64,000 nucleotides of DNA from Sulfurimonas sp. SAG-AH-194-C21 (GTDB taxonomy: Bacteria > Campylobacterota > Campylobacteria > Campylobacterales > Sulfurimonadaceae), in the NCBI RefSeq assembly GCF_029215985.1, contig NZ_JAEMVC010000001.1, positions 62,001 through 126,000 of the forward strand, given 5' to 3'. The position numbers were made by a program, and so were the translations under genes. The notes beneath the pieces were generated by a model. The model was given only the letters and a program-made list of their open reading frames with translations. It made no database searches and was not told the origin of the DNA. Every line of letters begins with the position of its first letter. The stretch's first letter is position 1. Below are positions 39,152-49,713 of the stretch, in pieces.

Positions 39152-39844
39152 CTATTTAATATCTGCTAGTTCAACTAAATCAAGTTTAACAGCTGGACTC
39201 ATAGTTAAACTAAGAGCAGCATTTTTGATATAGCGACCTTTTGCAGAAGCTGGTTTTTGCTTGTTAATAGCAACGATAAAAGCAGTAAGGTTTTCAGCGA
39301 TTTGCTCTGCACCAAAACTTGCTTTACCAATACCCGCATGGATATTTCCCTTTTTGTCAACACGGAAGTTTACTTGTCCGCCTTTAACATTTTTAACAGC
39401 AGTTGCAACATCTGGAGTTACAGTTCCTGTTTTAGGGTTAGGCATAAGACCTTTTGGCCCTAAAATACGACCAATCTGTCCAACAAGTCCCATACAATCT
39501 GGTGCAGCAACTACTACATCAAAATTAAAGATTCCTGCTTTAATATCTGCAACTAAATCGTCAGTACCAACGATATCAGCACCAGCAGCCTTAGCTTCAT
39601 CAGCTTTAACACCTTTTGCAAAAACTGCAACACGAACAGTTTTACCTGTACCATGTGGAAGTACTAATGCACCACGAACCATTTGGTCAGCGTGACGAGG
39701 GTCAACATTTAAATTCATTGCAATTTCAACTGTTTCGTCGAATTTTGCACTTGTTAAATCTTTTAAAGTTGCAGCAGCTTCAGTTACACCGTAAGCTTTG
39801 CTTGCATCTAGTTTTTCAACTAATTGTTTATATCTTTTGCTCAT
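39152..39844 (-). CDS. rplA: 50S ribosomal protein L1
   Basis: [17 protein letters not shown]; start taken as MSKRYKQ. Confidence 0.96.
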   Translation of the reverse strand: MSKRYKQLVEKLDASKAYGVTEAAATLKDLTSAKFDETVEIAMNLNVDPRHADQMVRGALVLPHGTGKTVRVAVFAKGVKADEAKAAGADIVGTDDLVADIKAGIFNFDVVVAAPDCMGLVGQIGRILGPKGLMPNPKTGTVTPDVATAVKNVKGGQVNFRVDKKGNIHAGIGKASFGAEQIAENLTAFIVAINKQKPASAKGRYIKNAALSLTMSPAVKLDLVELADIK

Positions 39845-39911
39845 TGTCAAATCTCCATATTAATTCTGCCACATAATTTTAAATCATTGTGGTCGATGAT
39901 CTTTGCAGAAA

Positions 39912-40337
39912 TTAATCTACTATTTTAATACCCATTGAACGAGCTGTACCTGCTAAAGTATTAGCAGCCATATCTTTATCATCAGTATTTAAGTCAGCGA
40001 TTTTAGCGTCAACAACTTCCATAAGTTGTGCACGAGTAAGTTGTCCAACTATATTTTTAAGAGGATTATCAGTACCCTTCTTAAGTCCAGCTGCTTTCAT
40101 GATAAGAGCAGATGCCGGTGGTTGCTTTGTGATAAAAGAAAAACTTCTATCTGTATAAACTGTAATAACAACTGGAACTTTGAATCCCATTTTGTCTTTT
40201 GTTTTCTCGTTAAATGCCTTAGTAAACTCCATGATGTTAACACCACGTTGTCCTAGAGCTGGTCCTACTGGTGGAGCCGGGTTAGCTTTACCAGCTTCAA
40301 TATGTAACTTGATATAATCCATTACTTTTTTTGCCAT
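39912..40337 (-). CDS. rplK: 50S ribosomal protein L11
   Basis: [26 protein letters not shown]. Confidence 0.97.
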   Translation of the reverse strand: MAKKVMDYIKLHIEAGKANPAPPVGPALGQRGVNIMEFTKAFNEKTKDKMGFKVPVVITVYTDRSFSFITKQPPASALIMKAAGLKKGTDNPLKNIVGQLTRAQLMEVVDAKIADLNTDDKDMAANTLAGTARSMGIKIVD

Positions 40338-40358
40338 TGTATTTTCCTTGTTTTAAAT

Positions 40359-40886
40359 TTAAATTATTTTTTCGACTTGTGTATAAGAGATATCTACCGG
40401 AGTAGCTCTTCCAAAAATTGAAACATTAAGTTTTAAAGTACCGTGTTCTAAATCGTACTCATCAACAGTTGCCGTAAAGTTAGCAAATGGACCTTCAATA
40501 ATACGAACAGTTTCACCATTTTCAAAAAATACTTTTGGTTTAGGTGCTGCACGATTATTTACACGATCAAGAATAACATTAATATCTTTCTCGCTTAATG
40601 GTGTTGGAGTATTTCCTTCACCAATGAAACCTGATACTTTTGGAATTGATTGAACTAAATGCTGAATCTCTGTATTTAACTCTAGTTTTGCAAAAACATA
40701 ACCAGAGTATAAAGAACGTTCAGTTACTTTTTTCTTTCCATCTTTTACTTCTATAACATCTTCAGTAGGAACGATAACTTCAGTGATGAACTCTTGCAAA
40801 CCCATCTCTTCTATCATGTTAAAGATTGCATCTCTAACTAATCTATCACTACCATATGTCTGAATAGAGTACCATTGTTGTGCCAT
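40359..40886 (-). CDS. nusG: transcription termination/antitermination factor NusG
   Basis: WYSIQTYG...IIEGPFANFTATVDEYD. Confidence 0.95.
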   Translation of the reverse strand: MAQQWYSIQTYGSDRLVRDAIFNMIEEMGLQEFITEVIVPTEDVIEVKDGKKKVTERSLYSGYVFAKLELNTEIQHLVQSIPKVSGFIGEGNTPTPLSEKDINVILDRVNNRAAPKPKVFFENGETVRIIEGPFANFTATVDEYDLEHGTLKLNVSIFGRATPVDISYTQVEKII

Positions 40887-40895
40887 ATTTACTCC

Positions 40896-41087
40896 TTAAC
40901 CTAAGATTGCTGTCATAACAGATGACATGATTAAATCAACTAAAGCTAAAAAAGCTGCGATTGCTGCAACAACTATCATAACTGAAATATATGCTTGCTT
41001 TACTTGTCCAGATGTTGGAAAAATTACCTTTTGAAGTTCTGCACGAGCACTATTAATATGTTTACCTAAGTTCATCATTTTATCCAT
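40896..41087 (-). CDS. secE: preprotein translocase subunit SecE
   Basis: AELQKVIFPTSGQVKQAYISVMIVVAAIAAFLALVDLIMS; position before nusG. Confidence 0.92.
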   Translation of the reverse strand: MDKMMNLGKHINSARAELQKVIFPTSGQVKQAYISVMIVVAAIAAFLALVDLIMSSVMTAILG

Positions 41088-41146
41088 TTAATTTAAAAAT
41101 ATCATTTATTATAAATAAAGCAAAAAGCTTCACTAATAATAAATGG

Positions 41147-41222
41147 TGGCAGGCGTAGGGGGACTCGAACCCGCAACACCCGGATTTGGAATCCGGTGCT
41201 CTACCATTGGAGCTATACGCCT
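41147..41222 (-). tRNA. tRNA-Trp(CCA), CCA end encoded
   Basis: Cloverleaf by eye: AGGCGTA/TACGCCT acceptor, CCGGA-TTCCAAA-TCCGG anticodon arm. Confidence 0.95.
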
Positions 41223-41275
41223 ATAAAAGAGTTAGATAAAATCTAACTCAAGTTCTCGTAAAAAGAGAAACTGGA

Positions 41276-41428
41276 TTACAGTTTCATCTCTTTATGAGTT
41301 GTGTGCTCACGACACCATTTACAATACTTACGTACTGAAAATTTCTCTGTGTGAGTCTTTTTGTTTTTTGTTGTGTGATAATTACGTCTAGTACATTTCT
41401 CACAACCTAAGTGAATCGCTTCTCTCAT
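41276..41428 (-). CDS. rpmG: 50S ribosomal protein L33 (not in ORF track)
   Basis: MREAIHLGCEKCTRRNYHTTKNKKTHTEKFSVRKYCKWCREHTTHKEMKL*. Confidence 0.95.
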   Translation of the reverse strand: MREAIHLGCEKCTRRNYHTTKNKKTHTEKFSVRKYCKWCREHTTHKEMKL

Positions 41429-41474
41429 TTTATATTACCTTTTTTAATTCTTATCAATAATTCACGTAAGTGAA

Positions 41475-42677
41475 TTATTTGATAATTGTTGCAACAACAC
41501 CAGCACCAACAGTTCTACCACCCTCACGGATAGCGAAGTTAGTACCAACTTCAAGTGCAATTGGGTGAATTAACTCAGCAGTAATACTTACGTTATCACC
41601 TGGCATAACCATCTCAGTACCTTCTGGTAATGTAATAGCACCAGTAACATCAGTAGTACGTACATAGAACTGAGGACGGTAGTTTGAGAAGAATGGTGTA
41701 TGACGACCACCCTCATCTTTACTTAGAACATAAATTTCTGCAGTAAATGTTGTGTGAGGAGTAATAGTTCCTGGCTTACAAAGAACTTGTCCACGTTGAA
41801 CTTCTTCTTTAGCTATACCACGAACTAGAATACCACAGTTGTCTCCAGCGATACCTTGATCCATTTCTTTACGGAACATTTCAACACCAGTAACAGTAGT
41901 CTTCTGAGTATCAGTGATACCTACGATTTCTACTTCTTCACCAACATTAATAGTACCACGATCGATTTTACCAGTAACAACTGTTCCACGACCAGAGATA
42001 GAGAAAACATCTTCAATAGGCATTAAGAAATCTTTTTCTGTTTCACGAACAGGATCAGGAATAAATGCATCAACAGTTGCCATTAGTGTTTTAATCTTTT
42101 CAGACCACTCACCAAGAGTACCAGTTTTAGCTTCATCAAGAGCTTTAAGTGCAGAACCCGTAGTAATTGGAGTATCGTCACCTGGGAAGTCGTACATATC
42201 AAGTAGCTCACGGATTTCCATCTCTACTAATTCTAATAACTCTTCATCATCAACCATATCTTCTTTGTTCATGAAAACAACGATGTAAGGAACACCAACT
42301 TGCTTAGAAAGAAGAATGTGCTCACGAGTTTGTGGCATTGGGCCATCCGCTGCAGAAACAACAAGAATAGCACCATCCATTTGAGCAGCACCTGTAATCA
42401 TGTTCTTAACATAATCCGCGTGACCTGGACAGTCAACGTGTGCATAGTGACGATTATCAGTCTCATACTCTACATGTGAAGTTGAAATCGTGATACCACG
42501 TTCTCTTTCTTCTGGAGCATTATCGATTGCATCGTAATCCATAAGTTCAGCGCCGTTAGTTACTGCTAATACTGCTGTAATTGCAGCTGTTAATGTTGTC
42601 TTACCGTGGTCAACGTGTCCGATTGTCCCGATGTTTACGTGGGGTTTCGTACCACGTTCAAATTTTGCTTTTGCCAT
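41475..42677 (-). CDS. tuf: elongation factor Tu
   Basis: [28 protein letters not shown]. Confidence 0.97.
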   Translation of the reverse strand: MAKAKFERGTKPHVNIGTIGHVDHGKTTLTAAITAVLAVTNGAELMDYDAIDNAPEERERGITISTSHVEYETDNRHYAHVDCPGHADYVKNMITGAAQMDGAILVVSAADGPMPQTREHILLSKQVGVPYIVVFMNKEDMVDDEELLELVEMEIRELLDMYDFPGDDTPITTGSALKALDEAKTGTLGEWSEKIKTLMATVDAFIPDPVRETEKDFLMPIEDVFSISGRGTVVTGKIDRGTINVGEEVEIVGITDTQKTTVTGVEMFRKEMDQGIAGDNCGILVRGIAKEEVQRGQVLCKPGTITPHTTFTAEIYVLSKDEGGRHTPFFSNYRPQFYVRTTDVTGAITLPEGTEMVMPGDNVSITAELIHPIALEVGTNFAIREGGRTVGAGVVATIIK

Positions 42678-42821
42678 AGTGTTCTCCTACTTAGTTTGTG
42701 AATTGAAATGGAATTATATCCAAAAATCATTCAATTATTGCTTAAAGTATCCTAAGTCACTCTCAAAAAGTGAACTTTTTGTAGCTTTAGGGGGTTGTAG
42801 GGACAGATGTCCATGCAATAA

Positions 42822-42896
42822 TGGTGCTGACGGTGGGATTTGAACCCACGGCCTCTTACTTACCAAGCAAGTGCTCTACCCCTGAGCCACGACAGC
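42822..42896 (-). tRNA. tRNA-Thr(GGT), CCA end encoded
   Basis: Anticodon loop TTGGTAA; acceptor GCTGTCG/CGTCAGC has one T:T mismatch. Confidence 0.9.
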
Positions 42897-43056
42897 ATAT
42901 GGAGTGATGTAAGCAATAATTGAATAATTCTTTTTTGTATTAATAATATTAGTTTTTTTGTGATTAGAGTACTATATAGTTATTTTAAAAATAATATATA
43001 ATTGATATGAAGTAAAGGACGAAATTGTACTTCAGCTTCCAGATGTTTTTCGTTTA

Positions 43057-43132
<76 letters not shown>

Positions 43133-43144
43133 ATTAAACTTTTA

Positions 43145-43229
43145 TGGTGGTGAGGATAGGAGTCGAACCTATGAACCCGTAGGGAGCGGATTTACAGTCC
43201 GCCGTCGTTGGCCACTTGACTACCTCACC
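43145..43229 (-). tRNA. tRNA-Tyr(GTA), CCA end encoded
   Basis: GCGGA-CTGTAAA-TCCGC anticodon arm, long variable arm, acceptor GGTGAGG/CCTCACC. Confidence 0.95.
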
Positions 43230-43293
43230 ACAAAATATATAAATTAATTATATCTTCTCTGGTCTAACACTGTTTCTAATATTCAAATTTCAA

Positions 43294-43370
43294 TGGTGCC
43301 GACACGAGGATTTGAACCCCGGGCCTGCTGATTACAAATCAGCTGCTCTAGCCAACTGAGCTATGTCGGC
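43294..43370 (-). tRNA. tRNA-Thr(TGT), CCA end encoded
   Basis: Anticodon loop TTTGTAA; acceptor GCCGACA/TGTCGGC. Confidence 0.95.
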
Positions 43371-43425
43371 AGTGAAATTGAGTCAGAATTATAGGGCAAT
43401 ATGTTTTTAATGTCAAGGGTTTTAC

Positions 43426-45345
43426 TTAGAAATTTACAAAAAAGCCATCTTCTAGGATATTTGTCTCCCATTTGCCCTTATAAATCGCTATTTCATCTGT
43501 AATTCTCTTAAAAAATGCTGGTTTAATATGATGAATATAAATTACAATATCTTCTCTTTTTATAGCATCGAGTTTTTCAAAAAGGAGTTCTGCAGTTAAA
43601 TGTTTTGAATTAATTGCTAATTCTCTCATCTCACTTGGGAAAGAACATTCAACTACTATCGAACTAATATTTGTATTTTCATTGATTTCTTGTATCGCGT
43701 TATCTAAAGAATAAGTATCTGCTGTTATCAAAACAGATGCATTATTTTTTGTATATACATAACCACAACTCTCTACTGTATGATCAGTTTGAAATGCTCT
43801 TATAGATTCTTCTTCACCTATTTCATACTCTTGTCCTAATTGTATTTCAGTATATGTTACAGCCATCTCTGATGATAATGTTAAAGGAATTTTTGAAAAG
43901 TCAGGCCAAATAGTGTCATTCAAGAAATTTTTCTTTATTGCTTTTATCGTGTCGGGTAGTCCAATTATATTGAGTGATTTGGTACGAAGGTTAAAATAGT
44001 TATCTAATATATAAGCGATATCTATTATGTGATCAAGATGTGAGTGTGTCATCCATACATTTTGGATGTCTATTGTTTCTATATTTAAAGGTTCAAGTAA
44101 ATTACCTGCATCGATTACATTTTTTTTATTTAAATAAAATGCTGTAGTACCATACCCTTTAGACTTTGTTCCATATGCACCAAGTATAGTAATCTGTTTA
44201 TCTCTTGTCAAATCAACTTTTTTAATATATATATCTTTAAAGGTTTCACGTATTTTTTTAATTGCTTCTATATTGTCAAAAAAAAGATCTATCAGTTTTG
44301 GGTCAAAATGTGTTCCTCTTTCCTCACGAAGTAGTTGAAATATTCTTTCATCATCCCATGCTTTTTTATACACACGGTCACTTCCAAGTGCATCAAAAAC
44401 ATCAGCAATCGCAGTAATACGTCCAAATATATGAATATTTTCGCCTGCAAGTTTTCGAGGGTACCCTTTTCCATTCCATTTTTCATGATGTTCTCTTGCA
44501 ACAATTGAAGCAGCTTTAAGCAATGGTCTCTTCGAGCTTTTCATCATTTGATAACCAAGTTCTGCATGAGTATCCATGATAAAACGCTCATTTTCATCAA
44601 ACCTACCTGGTTTATTTAAAATATTATCAGGTATTGCAACCTTTCCAATATCATGCATAGGGCTAGCTTGCCTTAACAGTTCTGCATCTTCTTTACTTAA
44701 GCCATAAGCTAGTGCCAGTAACTTTGAGTATTCAGCAACACGTTTTACATGATTACCAGTTTCCTTACTCCGACTCTCACTAATGGCACCCATTGTTAGA
44801 ACTATCTCTTTTTGTGTCTCTTCTATTTCGTTTGCTAACTTAGCAGAGACAAGTGTTTCAGCTGCATAGGAACTTGCAAGTGTTAAATGTTCCATATCCC
44901 GTGTGTCAAAGACTGTTTTTATCCCTTGATGGTTTATAACTTGAAATGCACCTATAATATTATCATCGTAGTCATACATAGGGATGAGCATCATGCTTTT
45001 TGTTTTATAACCACTCTCTTTATCTATCTCTTTATTGAATCTAGTATCTTGATATACATCTTCAATAATAAATCTCTCTCCTGAACATATAGAAGCTCCA
45101 ACGATACCAGATGTTTTGGAAATCCGTATAATATCAATACCCTGTGCTACTTTTGTCCATATCTCCGTGTCATCATCACTTACAACCCAAACACTACACC
45201 TATCTGCATTTGTAAGAACTTTACCCATATTTGCAAGAACTTCAAGTATCTCATCATAATCTTTAAGAGATGAGATTTCTGCTAAGTAAATAAAAACCAG
45301 TTCAAGTATTTCACTCGCACCTAAATTTCTTGTATTTTTTTGCAT
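43426..45345 (-). CDS. GAF - HD-GYP - class II cyclic-nucleotide phosphodiesterase-like (MBL fold) fusion protein
   Basis: N-terminal GAF-like region; HDIGK and HHEKWNGKGYP (HD-GYP); C-terminal ILGAYGTKSKGYGTTAFYL...VIDAGNLLEP...MTHSHLDHIIDIAYILDN...IWPDF. Confidence 0.8.
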   Translation of the reverse strand: MQKNTRNLGASEILELVFIYLAEISSLKDYDEILEVLANMGKVLTNADRCSVWVVSDDDTEIWTKVAQGIDIIRISKTSGIVGASICSGERFIIEDVYQDTRFNKEIDKESGYKTKSMMLIPMYDYDDNIIGAFQVINHQGIKTVFDTRDMEHLTLASSYAAETLVSAKLANEIEETQKEIVLTMGAISESRSKETGNHVKRVAEYSKLLALAYGLSKEDAELLRQASPMHDIGKVAIPDNILNKPGRFDENERFIMDTHAELGYQMMKSSKRPLLKAASIVAREHHEKWNGKGYPRKLAGENIHIFGRITAIADVFDALGSDRVYKKAWDDERIFQLLREERGTHFDPKLIDLFFDNIEAIKKIRETFKDIYIKKVDLTRDKQITILGAYGTKSKGYGTTAFYLNKKNVIDAGNLLEPLNIETIDIQNVWMTHSHLDHIIDIAYILDNYFNLRTKSLNIIGLPDTIKAIKKNFLNDTIWPDFSKIPLTLSSEMAVTYTEIQLGQEYEIGEEESIRAFQTDHTVESCGYVYTKNNASVLITADTYSLDNAIQEINENTNISSIVVECSFPSEMRELAINSKHLTAELLFEKLDAIKREDIVIYIHHIKPAFFKRITDEIAIYKGKWETNILEDGFFVNF

Positions 45346-45421
45346 ATAAACTCCTTTTCTATTTTTTTAGTTTATTATACTCTATTATATTAATACTACT
45401 ATAATGTCATAAATACAATAA

Positions 45422-46162
45422 ATGAGTAAAATTATGTTAAAAATACTATTTTCTCCTTCTGAGGGAAAAAACAATGGTGGAAGTGCACCAAAATCAGAAC
45501 TTTTTGGTGCAACTAACGCGAGAGATGAGATACTCAATGCTTACAATACAATTGTACTTAGTAAAGATGAAGATTCTATCAAAGAACTTTTTGGCATTAA
45601 AAAGTTTGATGCTTGTAAAGCATATATCAATGATGTTTTTGATTCCCCTCTTATGTCTGCTATTGAGCGTTATCAAGGTGTCGCTTATGATTATTTAAAA
45701 TATGCACAACTACAAACCATAGAACAAGAGTACCTAAAAACAAATACTATTATATTTTCTAACCTCTATGGTCCGCTTTTAGGTGGAGATACTATTGCTA
45801 ACTATAAAGTAAAACAGGGTAATAACATAGGCTCTATTGTACCTGATAAGTTTTATAAAGAGAGGTTTTCTTATCAACTTGACCTCTACCTTGGTTCACA
45901 TAATATTTTAGACCTACGAGCTGGATACTATGATAAATTTTACAAAACCACTCAAAACTACACCACATTAAAGTTTTTAAAGAATGGCAAAACTGTCAGT
46001 CACTGGGCTAAAGCATACAGAGGTATTGTACTTCGAGAGTGTGCATGCCACAACATTACCTCACTTAAAGAGTTTATGGCTCTTGAAATAGAGGGTTTGA
46101 TAGTCAAAGAGATAATCACCACTAAAAATAAAACCCAAATTATCTACGATATAGTAGAGTAA
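45422..46162 (+). CDS. yaaA: YaaA-family peroxide stress protein
   Basis: FSPSEGKN; IFSNLYGPLLGGD; LDLRAGYYDKFY. Confidence 0.8.
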   Translation: MSKIMLKILFSPSEGKNNGGSAPKSELFGATNARDEILNAYNTIVLSKDEDSIKELFGIKKFDACKAYINDVFDSPLMSAIERYQGVAYDYLKYAQLQTIEQEYLKTNTIIFSNLYGPLLGGDTIANYKVKQGNNIGSIVPDKFYKERFSYQLDLYLGSHNILDLRAGYYDKFYKTTQNYTTLKFLKNGKTVSHWAKAYRGIVLRECACHNITSLKEFMALEIEGLIVKEIITTKNKTQIIYDIVE

Positions 46163-46171
46163 AGGAAAAAT

Positions 46172-46924
46172 ATGCAAGATTCACAAGAGTACAAAGATAA
46201 AAAAGCTTTTTTCGAGAAAATCATCACATTATATGGAAGAAATGTTGTTATAGAAGTTTTACAAGATGAAAATGTAGAAGTACATAAACTTCATTTAGCC
46301 TCTTCAAACAAACCCGATGGAGCTGTAAAGACTATACTTTCTCTTGCTAAAAGTAGGACGATAGAAGTTACATACCATGAGAAAAATTCTCTCTCTCGCA
46401 TCAGTAAAAATGCTAAACAAGACCAAGGTGTGGCGATAGACATCATCTCTAAGAGTTATCAAAATGCAAAAGAGTTAAAAGATAAAACTGATTTTAGACT
46501 TATAGCACTAGATGGCATACAAAATCCTCAAAACCTAGGCATGATTATAAGAAGCTGTGCTGCTGGGAATGTTGATGGGATTATTCTACCAAAAAAAGAT
46601 AGTGCTAAAATCTCTCCTCTTGTTATAAAAGCAAGTGCTGGAACACTTTTTAAACTCCCTATCTACTTTTGTAATGCACTTGAAGATATACTACCAGAGC
46701 TTCAAGACACCAAAATTTATGCACTCTCTTCTCATGCAAAAAATGACATTTATGATGTAAAACCTAGCAAAAAGAGCATATTTGTTTTAGGAAATGAGAG
46801 TGATGGGGTAAGCCCAGAGGTCACTAAACTTTGTAACGACTCTATATCTATACCGATGAAACGCGGTGTTGAGTCTTTAAATGTAGCAGTAACTGCTTCA
46901 CTTATCGCGTTTATGAGGTCATAA
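46172..46924 (+). CDS. TrmH-family RNA 2'-O-methyltransferase (RlmB-like)
   Basis: LDGIQNPQNLGMIIRSC; VLGNESDGVS; SLNVAVTASL. Confidence 0.88.
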   Translation: MQDSQEYKDKKAFFEKIITLYGRNVVIEVLQDENVEVHKLHLASSNKPDGAVKTILSLAKSRTIEVTYHEKNSLSRISKNAKQDQGVAIDIISKSYQNAKELKDKTDFRLIALDGIQNPQNLGMIIRSCAAGNVDGIILPKKDSAKISPLVIKASAGTLFKLPIYFCNALEDILPELQDTKIYALSSHAKNDIYDVKPSKKSIFVLGNESDGVSPEVTKLCNDSISIPMKRGVESLNVAVTASLIAFMRS

Positions 46925-47231
46925 TCTCATAAGGGCGTTTAATCTCTTCTAAAATCTCACTCACAGACATATGACGAGACTTTCTTACAAACTCTTTACC
47001 ATCTAAAAAGATAAGTACAGTTGGAATTGCATACACTCCAAAGTGAGGGGCTATATCTTCTTCAATTGAGATATCTACACTCTCTACTTTAAATTCAGGG
47101 AAGTTTTTATCTAACTCTTCTAAGAGTTTTGGTTTAAGTGCATGGCAGACATTACAAGTTGGTGCTGAGAAATAAACCATCACTGCTAAGTTTTCTTTTA
47201 TCACATTATTTATATTTTCTATTGTTTGCAT
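46911..47231 (-). CDS. thioredoxin-like protein
   Basis: VMVYFSAPTCNVCHALKPKL; YAIPTVLIFLDGKE. Confidence 0.88.
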   Translation of the reverse strand: MQTIENINNVIKENLAVMVYFSAPTCNVCHALKPKLLEELDKNFPEFKVESVDISIEEDIAPHFGVYAIPTVLIFLDGKEFVRKSRHMSVSEILEEIKRPYEIMTS

Positions 47232-47255
47232 ATAAAATTATAGTAAAATTCCTCT

Positions 47256-48164
47256 ATGAGTTCAATTATATTTAGTATTTTAAGTATCTATGTTTTTATT
47301 GTTATGGGATATATGGCTAAACGCAGCTTTAAAGATCAAATAGATGATAAAACTATCACCCTTATAAATGTCTACTTTTTACAAGTTTTTTTAACCTTTT
47401 GGGGTCTACTTATTCGCCCTATTGATATATCTCTTTTGTATGCACCTTCTATCTACTTTGGCATCATACTAATTGTCTTAGTGATTTCTGCGTTTGGGGC
47501 TAAGTTTCTGTTTGAGAGTAAAAAAGAGTACTCCATCGCTACAGTTGTAGCTATCATTGGAAACACTGGAAATCTTGGTATCCCTATAAACATCGCCATC
47601 TTTGGTGAAGAGTCTATCCCTTATACTACTGTTGTAAATCTAGTCAATGTTTTTGTGGTTTATACTATTGGTGTTTACTATTACTCACGTGGCACATACG
47701 ATGTAAAAACTTCTCTTACAAACATCATAAAGCTTCCTATTCTTTGGGCTGCGATAATAGCCATACTTCTGAGTGTTTATGAAGTAAAAATGCACTCAAG
47801 TATAATGAATATGTTAATGATGGGAGCCTATGCCTCTATGACTATGCAACTCTTTCTTTTTGGTATTTATCTTTATGGCACAAAAATAAAAGAGATAAGT
47901 AAGAAACTCTTACTCTGGGTTATGGCACTTAAGTTTATCATCTTACCTTTAACTGCGTTTGTAGTCTTAGTAAACCTAGACTTAGAACCTATGATAAACG
48001 GCATAGTTTTTATTGAACTTATGATGCCTTTAGCTGTTGCCAATGTTAATATAGCTTCACTCTACGACTGCAAACCAAGATTAGTAACTGCCTTAGTCTT
48101 TGTTTCTTCCTTTTTATTTTTAGGAATTATATTTGTTGCAGTTGAGATACTTAACTACTTATAG
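47256..48164 (+). CDS. AEC-family transporter/permease
   Basis: NTGNLGIPI and about 10 TM segments. Confidence 0.75.
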   Translation: MSSIIFSILSIYVFIVMGYMAKRSFKDQIDDKTITLINVYFLQVFLTFWGLLIRPIDISLLYAPSIYFGIILIVLVISAFGAKFLFESKKEYSIATVVAIIGNTGNLGIPINIAIFGEESIPYTTVVNLVNVFVVYTIGVYYYSRGTYDVKTSLTNIIKLPILWAAIIAILLSVYEVKMHSSIMNMLMMGAYASMTMQLFLFGIYLYGTKIKEISKKLLLWVMALKFIILPLTAFVVLVNLDLEPMINGIVFIELMMPLAVANVNIASLYDCKPRLVTALVFVSSFLFLGIIFVAVEILNYL

Positions 48165-48175
48165 AAAATTATAAA

Positions 48176-49615
48176 CTACGATGAGCAACTCAGTTTATTG
48201 TTTTTAGCTTCTAGTGGTACTATTTTACATAAGTACCCTAACTCTTCATGCTCATCATATGGGGAAAGTGCTACTTTAAGTAGGTCATTTACCATTGTAA
48301 AGTCATCTTCATTCGCCTTATCTATCGCCTCTTGAAGTATAAAGTTTTTCAGAATATACTTAGGGTTTATTTTCAACATTTCTTCATGGCGTTCATTTGC
48401 ACTTATAGTTTCACTCTTTAAACGCAACATATATTTATCTAACCATGAATCAAGAAACTCTCTGTAAATACTAATGTCTAAAACAACTGATTTGTCTTCA
48501 TCAAAACGCGACAACTTTCTAAAAAAAAGTGTATAGTCAACAGTTGCTCTTTCTAAAGATATAAGAAGTTCATAAATCAATGTCTTGTCTTCTTTATCTT
48601 CACTTTTTAATCCAAGTTTTTCACACATGATTTTGTTATACACTTTTTCATAAGTAGGACGAAAAACATCATCTAAAATTTCATCCATCAACTCATAATT
48701 TATCATAGGGGAGAGTGCTACTGCTAATCTCTCTAAGTTCCACCTAGCAGTTGCAGGTTGATTTGAAAAGCGATACTGTCCATCTCTATCGGTATGGTTA
48801 CAAATATACTCTTTTTTATAGTCATCTAAAAATGCAAAAGGTCCATAATCTATAGTTCTACCATCTATACTCATGTTATCTGTATTCATAACGCCATGGT
48901 TAAAACCCACACTCTGCCACTTAGCGATAGTAACAGCTGTGTTTCTAACTATCTCAGCATACATTTTTAGATAAGCATTCTCTTGACCTTTTAAATGAGG
49001 AAAGGACTCTTCTATCACATATTCAGCGAGGTCTTTTAGTTTTGTATGCTCGCCTGTTGAGGTAAAGTACTCAAATGTTCCAAAACGCACCCATGTAGGA
49101 GATAAACGCAGGACTATTGCCCCCTTTTCCCATCTCTCTCTAGCGACATCCGTCTCACTTCCTATGAGAGCTAAAGCACGAGTTGTCTCTATACCTAAAC
49201 CATACATAGCCTCACTTACAAGATACTCTCTTATGGATGAGCGAAGAACAGCTCGTCCATCACCTTGACGAGAGTATTCAGTCAGTCCTGCACCTTTGAG
49301 TTGTAAGTTTTGTCCATTTACTTTTCCAAGATTTATAGCCCGTCCATCACCGAGCCGACCTGCAAAGTGTCCAAACTGATGCCCCGAGTAACACATAGCA
49401 AAGGTTTCACTTCCCTCTAACTTTTGGGAGCCATTTAGAATTGCTAAAAGTGCATCATCAAGGTTTAAATCTTCATCGACTCCTAAAAGTTCTGCAGCAC
49501 TAGCTGATGTAGAAATAACAAAAGGTTTATCAAGTGGTGTTGGTTCAACTTTTGTATAAAATGCTGAGTCAAGTTTTAAGTATGGAGTGCTTAGTTTTAA
49601 GTTTGAGAATTTCAT
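48176..49615 (-). CDS. selO: protein adenylyltransferase SelO (YdiU/UPF0061)
   Basis: YSGHQFGHFAGRLGDGRAINLG; LQLKGAGLTEYSRQGDGRAVLRSSIREYL; C-terminal SCSS. Confidence 0.92.
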   Translation of the reverse strand: MKFSNLKLSTPYLKLDSAFYTKVEPTPLDKPFVISTSASAAELLGVDEDLNLDDALLAILNGSQKLEGSETFAMCYSGHQFGHFAGRLGDGRAINLGKVNGQNLQLKGAGLTEYSRQGDGRAVLRSSIREYLVSEAMYGLGIETTRALALIGSETDVARERWEKGAIVLRLSPTWVRFGTFEYFTSTGEHTKLKDLAEYVIEESFPHLKGQENAYLKMYAEIVRNTAVTIAKWQSVGFNHGVMNTDNMSIDGRTIDYGPFAFLDDYKKEYICNHTDRDGQYRFSNQPATARWNLERLAVALSPMINYELMDEILDDVFRPTYEKVYNKIMCEKLGLKSEDKEDKTLIYELLISLERATVDYTLFFRKLSRFDEDKSVVLDISIYREFLDSWLDKYMLRLKSETISANERHEEMLKINPKYILKNFILQEAIDKANEDDFTMVNDLLKVALSPYDEHEELGYLCKIVPLEAKNNKLSCSS

Positions 49616-49713
49616 AAAGAGGTTTTATCAAAAGAGAGATTAAACATAACTACAATAATTTTTTAACTCTATTTTTAGAGGGGAGATTAAGATAAATTAA
49701 CTAAAATCGTATT

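Noticed and set aside
39261-39695. 144-aa plus-strand ORF across rplA
   Set aside because: Antisense of rplA with Ala/Pro/Ser-rich composition typical of a shadow frame.
41914-42288. 124-aa plus-strand ORF across tuf
   Set aside because: Ser-rich antisense of tuf; no independent support.
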